Shown: piece by piece, positions 63,945-64,000 of the stretch
Layout: each line of letters begins with the position of its first letter
Numbering within the stretch: the first letter of the stretch is position 1
DNA from: Paratrimastix pyriformis
Taxonomy: Eukaryota > Preaxostyla > Paratrimastigidae
Direction: 5' to 3'
DNA: 64,000 bases
Assembly (NCBI GenBank): GCA_027972325.1
Contig: JAPMOS010000057.1
Coordinates: forward strand, 172,032-236,031
Position numbers and translations under genes: made by a program
The notes under the pieces: model-generated
The model's database searches: none
Told to the model about the DNA's origin: nothing
Seen by the model: the letters and a program-made list of their open reading frames with translations, nothing else

Positions 63945-64000
63945 CTTTTGGGTGGGATGGTGCGGGGGCGGAGGAGGTGGGTGGAGAGGGGAGGAGAGGG

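Overview
This window is nuclear DNA from an intron-rich, GC-rich protist. The evidence is eukaryotic gene content (an RTF1-type Paf1-complex subunit, a TFIIIC-like WD40 subunit, a TBC-like protein, an HSPA12-like Hsp70, an SH3-kinase), many introns that keep reading phase, use of TAA, TAG and TGA as stops, and long (ATC)n/(ATG)n arrays inside introns. Two radical-SAM enzymes best known from bacteria and anaerobes (lysine 2,3-aminomutase and a PflA-like protein), each interrupted by introns in the host style, fit an anaerobic or microaerophilic protist such as a metamonad. That placement is an inference only.

Layout. 1-5.4 kb: WD40 gene (+, 5' end outside the window). 5.8-7.2 kb: five-knuckle CCHC protein (+). 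7.3-7.7 kb: small unknown gene (+). 8.0-11.4 kb: Pro-rich unknown gene (-). 11.4-19.1 kb: long WD40 gene resembling TFIIIC subunit 2 (+). 19.3-23.0 kb: three unknown genes. 23.1-27.9 kb: SH3-kinase-repeat gene (-). 28.4-29.1 kb: decayed non-LTR retrotransposon end. 29.6-33.1 kb: TBC-like gene (+). 33.4-34.5 kb: element with terminal inverted repeats. 34.7-37.7 kb: second, inverted and frameshifted copy of the kinase gene (+). 37.8-40.0 kb: HSPA12-like gene (+). 40.3-42.4 kb: F-box/LRR-like gene (-). 42.8-44.1 kb: PflA-like radical SAM gene (+). 44.1-50.8 kb: coiled-coil, Cys-motif gene (+). 50.9-56.2 kb: RTF1 (+). 56.6-59.5 kb: LCAT/phospholipase-type enzyme (+). 60.9-61.8 kb: TMEM19/DUF92 membrane protein (-). 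61.9 kb to the window end: lysine 2,3-aminomutase (-, 5' end not in window).

Two genome-level features stand out. First, the 5' splice sites are unusual: reconstructed introns overwhelmingly begin GTCCG or GTCTG (GTCYG) instead of GTRAG. Joining exons with this rule restores phase and protein motifs, for example two zinc knuckles split by introns. Second, introns are either compact (about 46-70 nt) or expanded by microsatellites, and in many expanded introns the adjoining exon edge with its splice site is repeated once to many times inside the intron. Donor-bearing minisatellites, decoy acceptors and mini-exon repeats of this kind occur in most of the multi-exon genes here.

The genes are housekeeping and accessory eukaryotic genes with no operon-like linkage. 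Exon boundaries were built by hand from splice rule, phase and family motifs. Where phases do not close, the entry says so.
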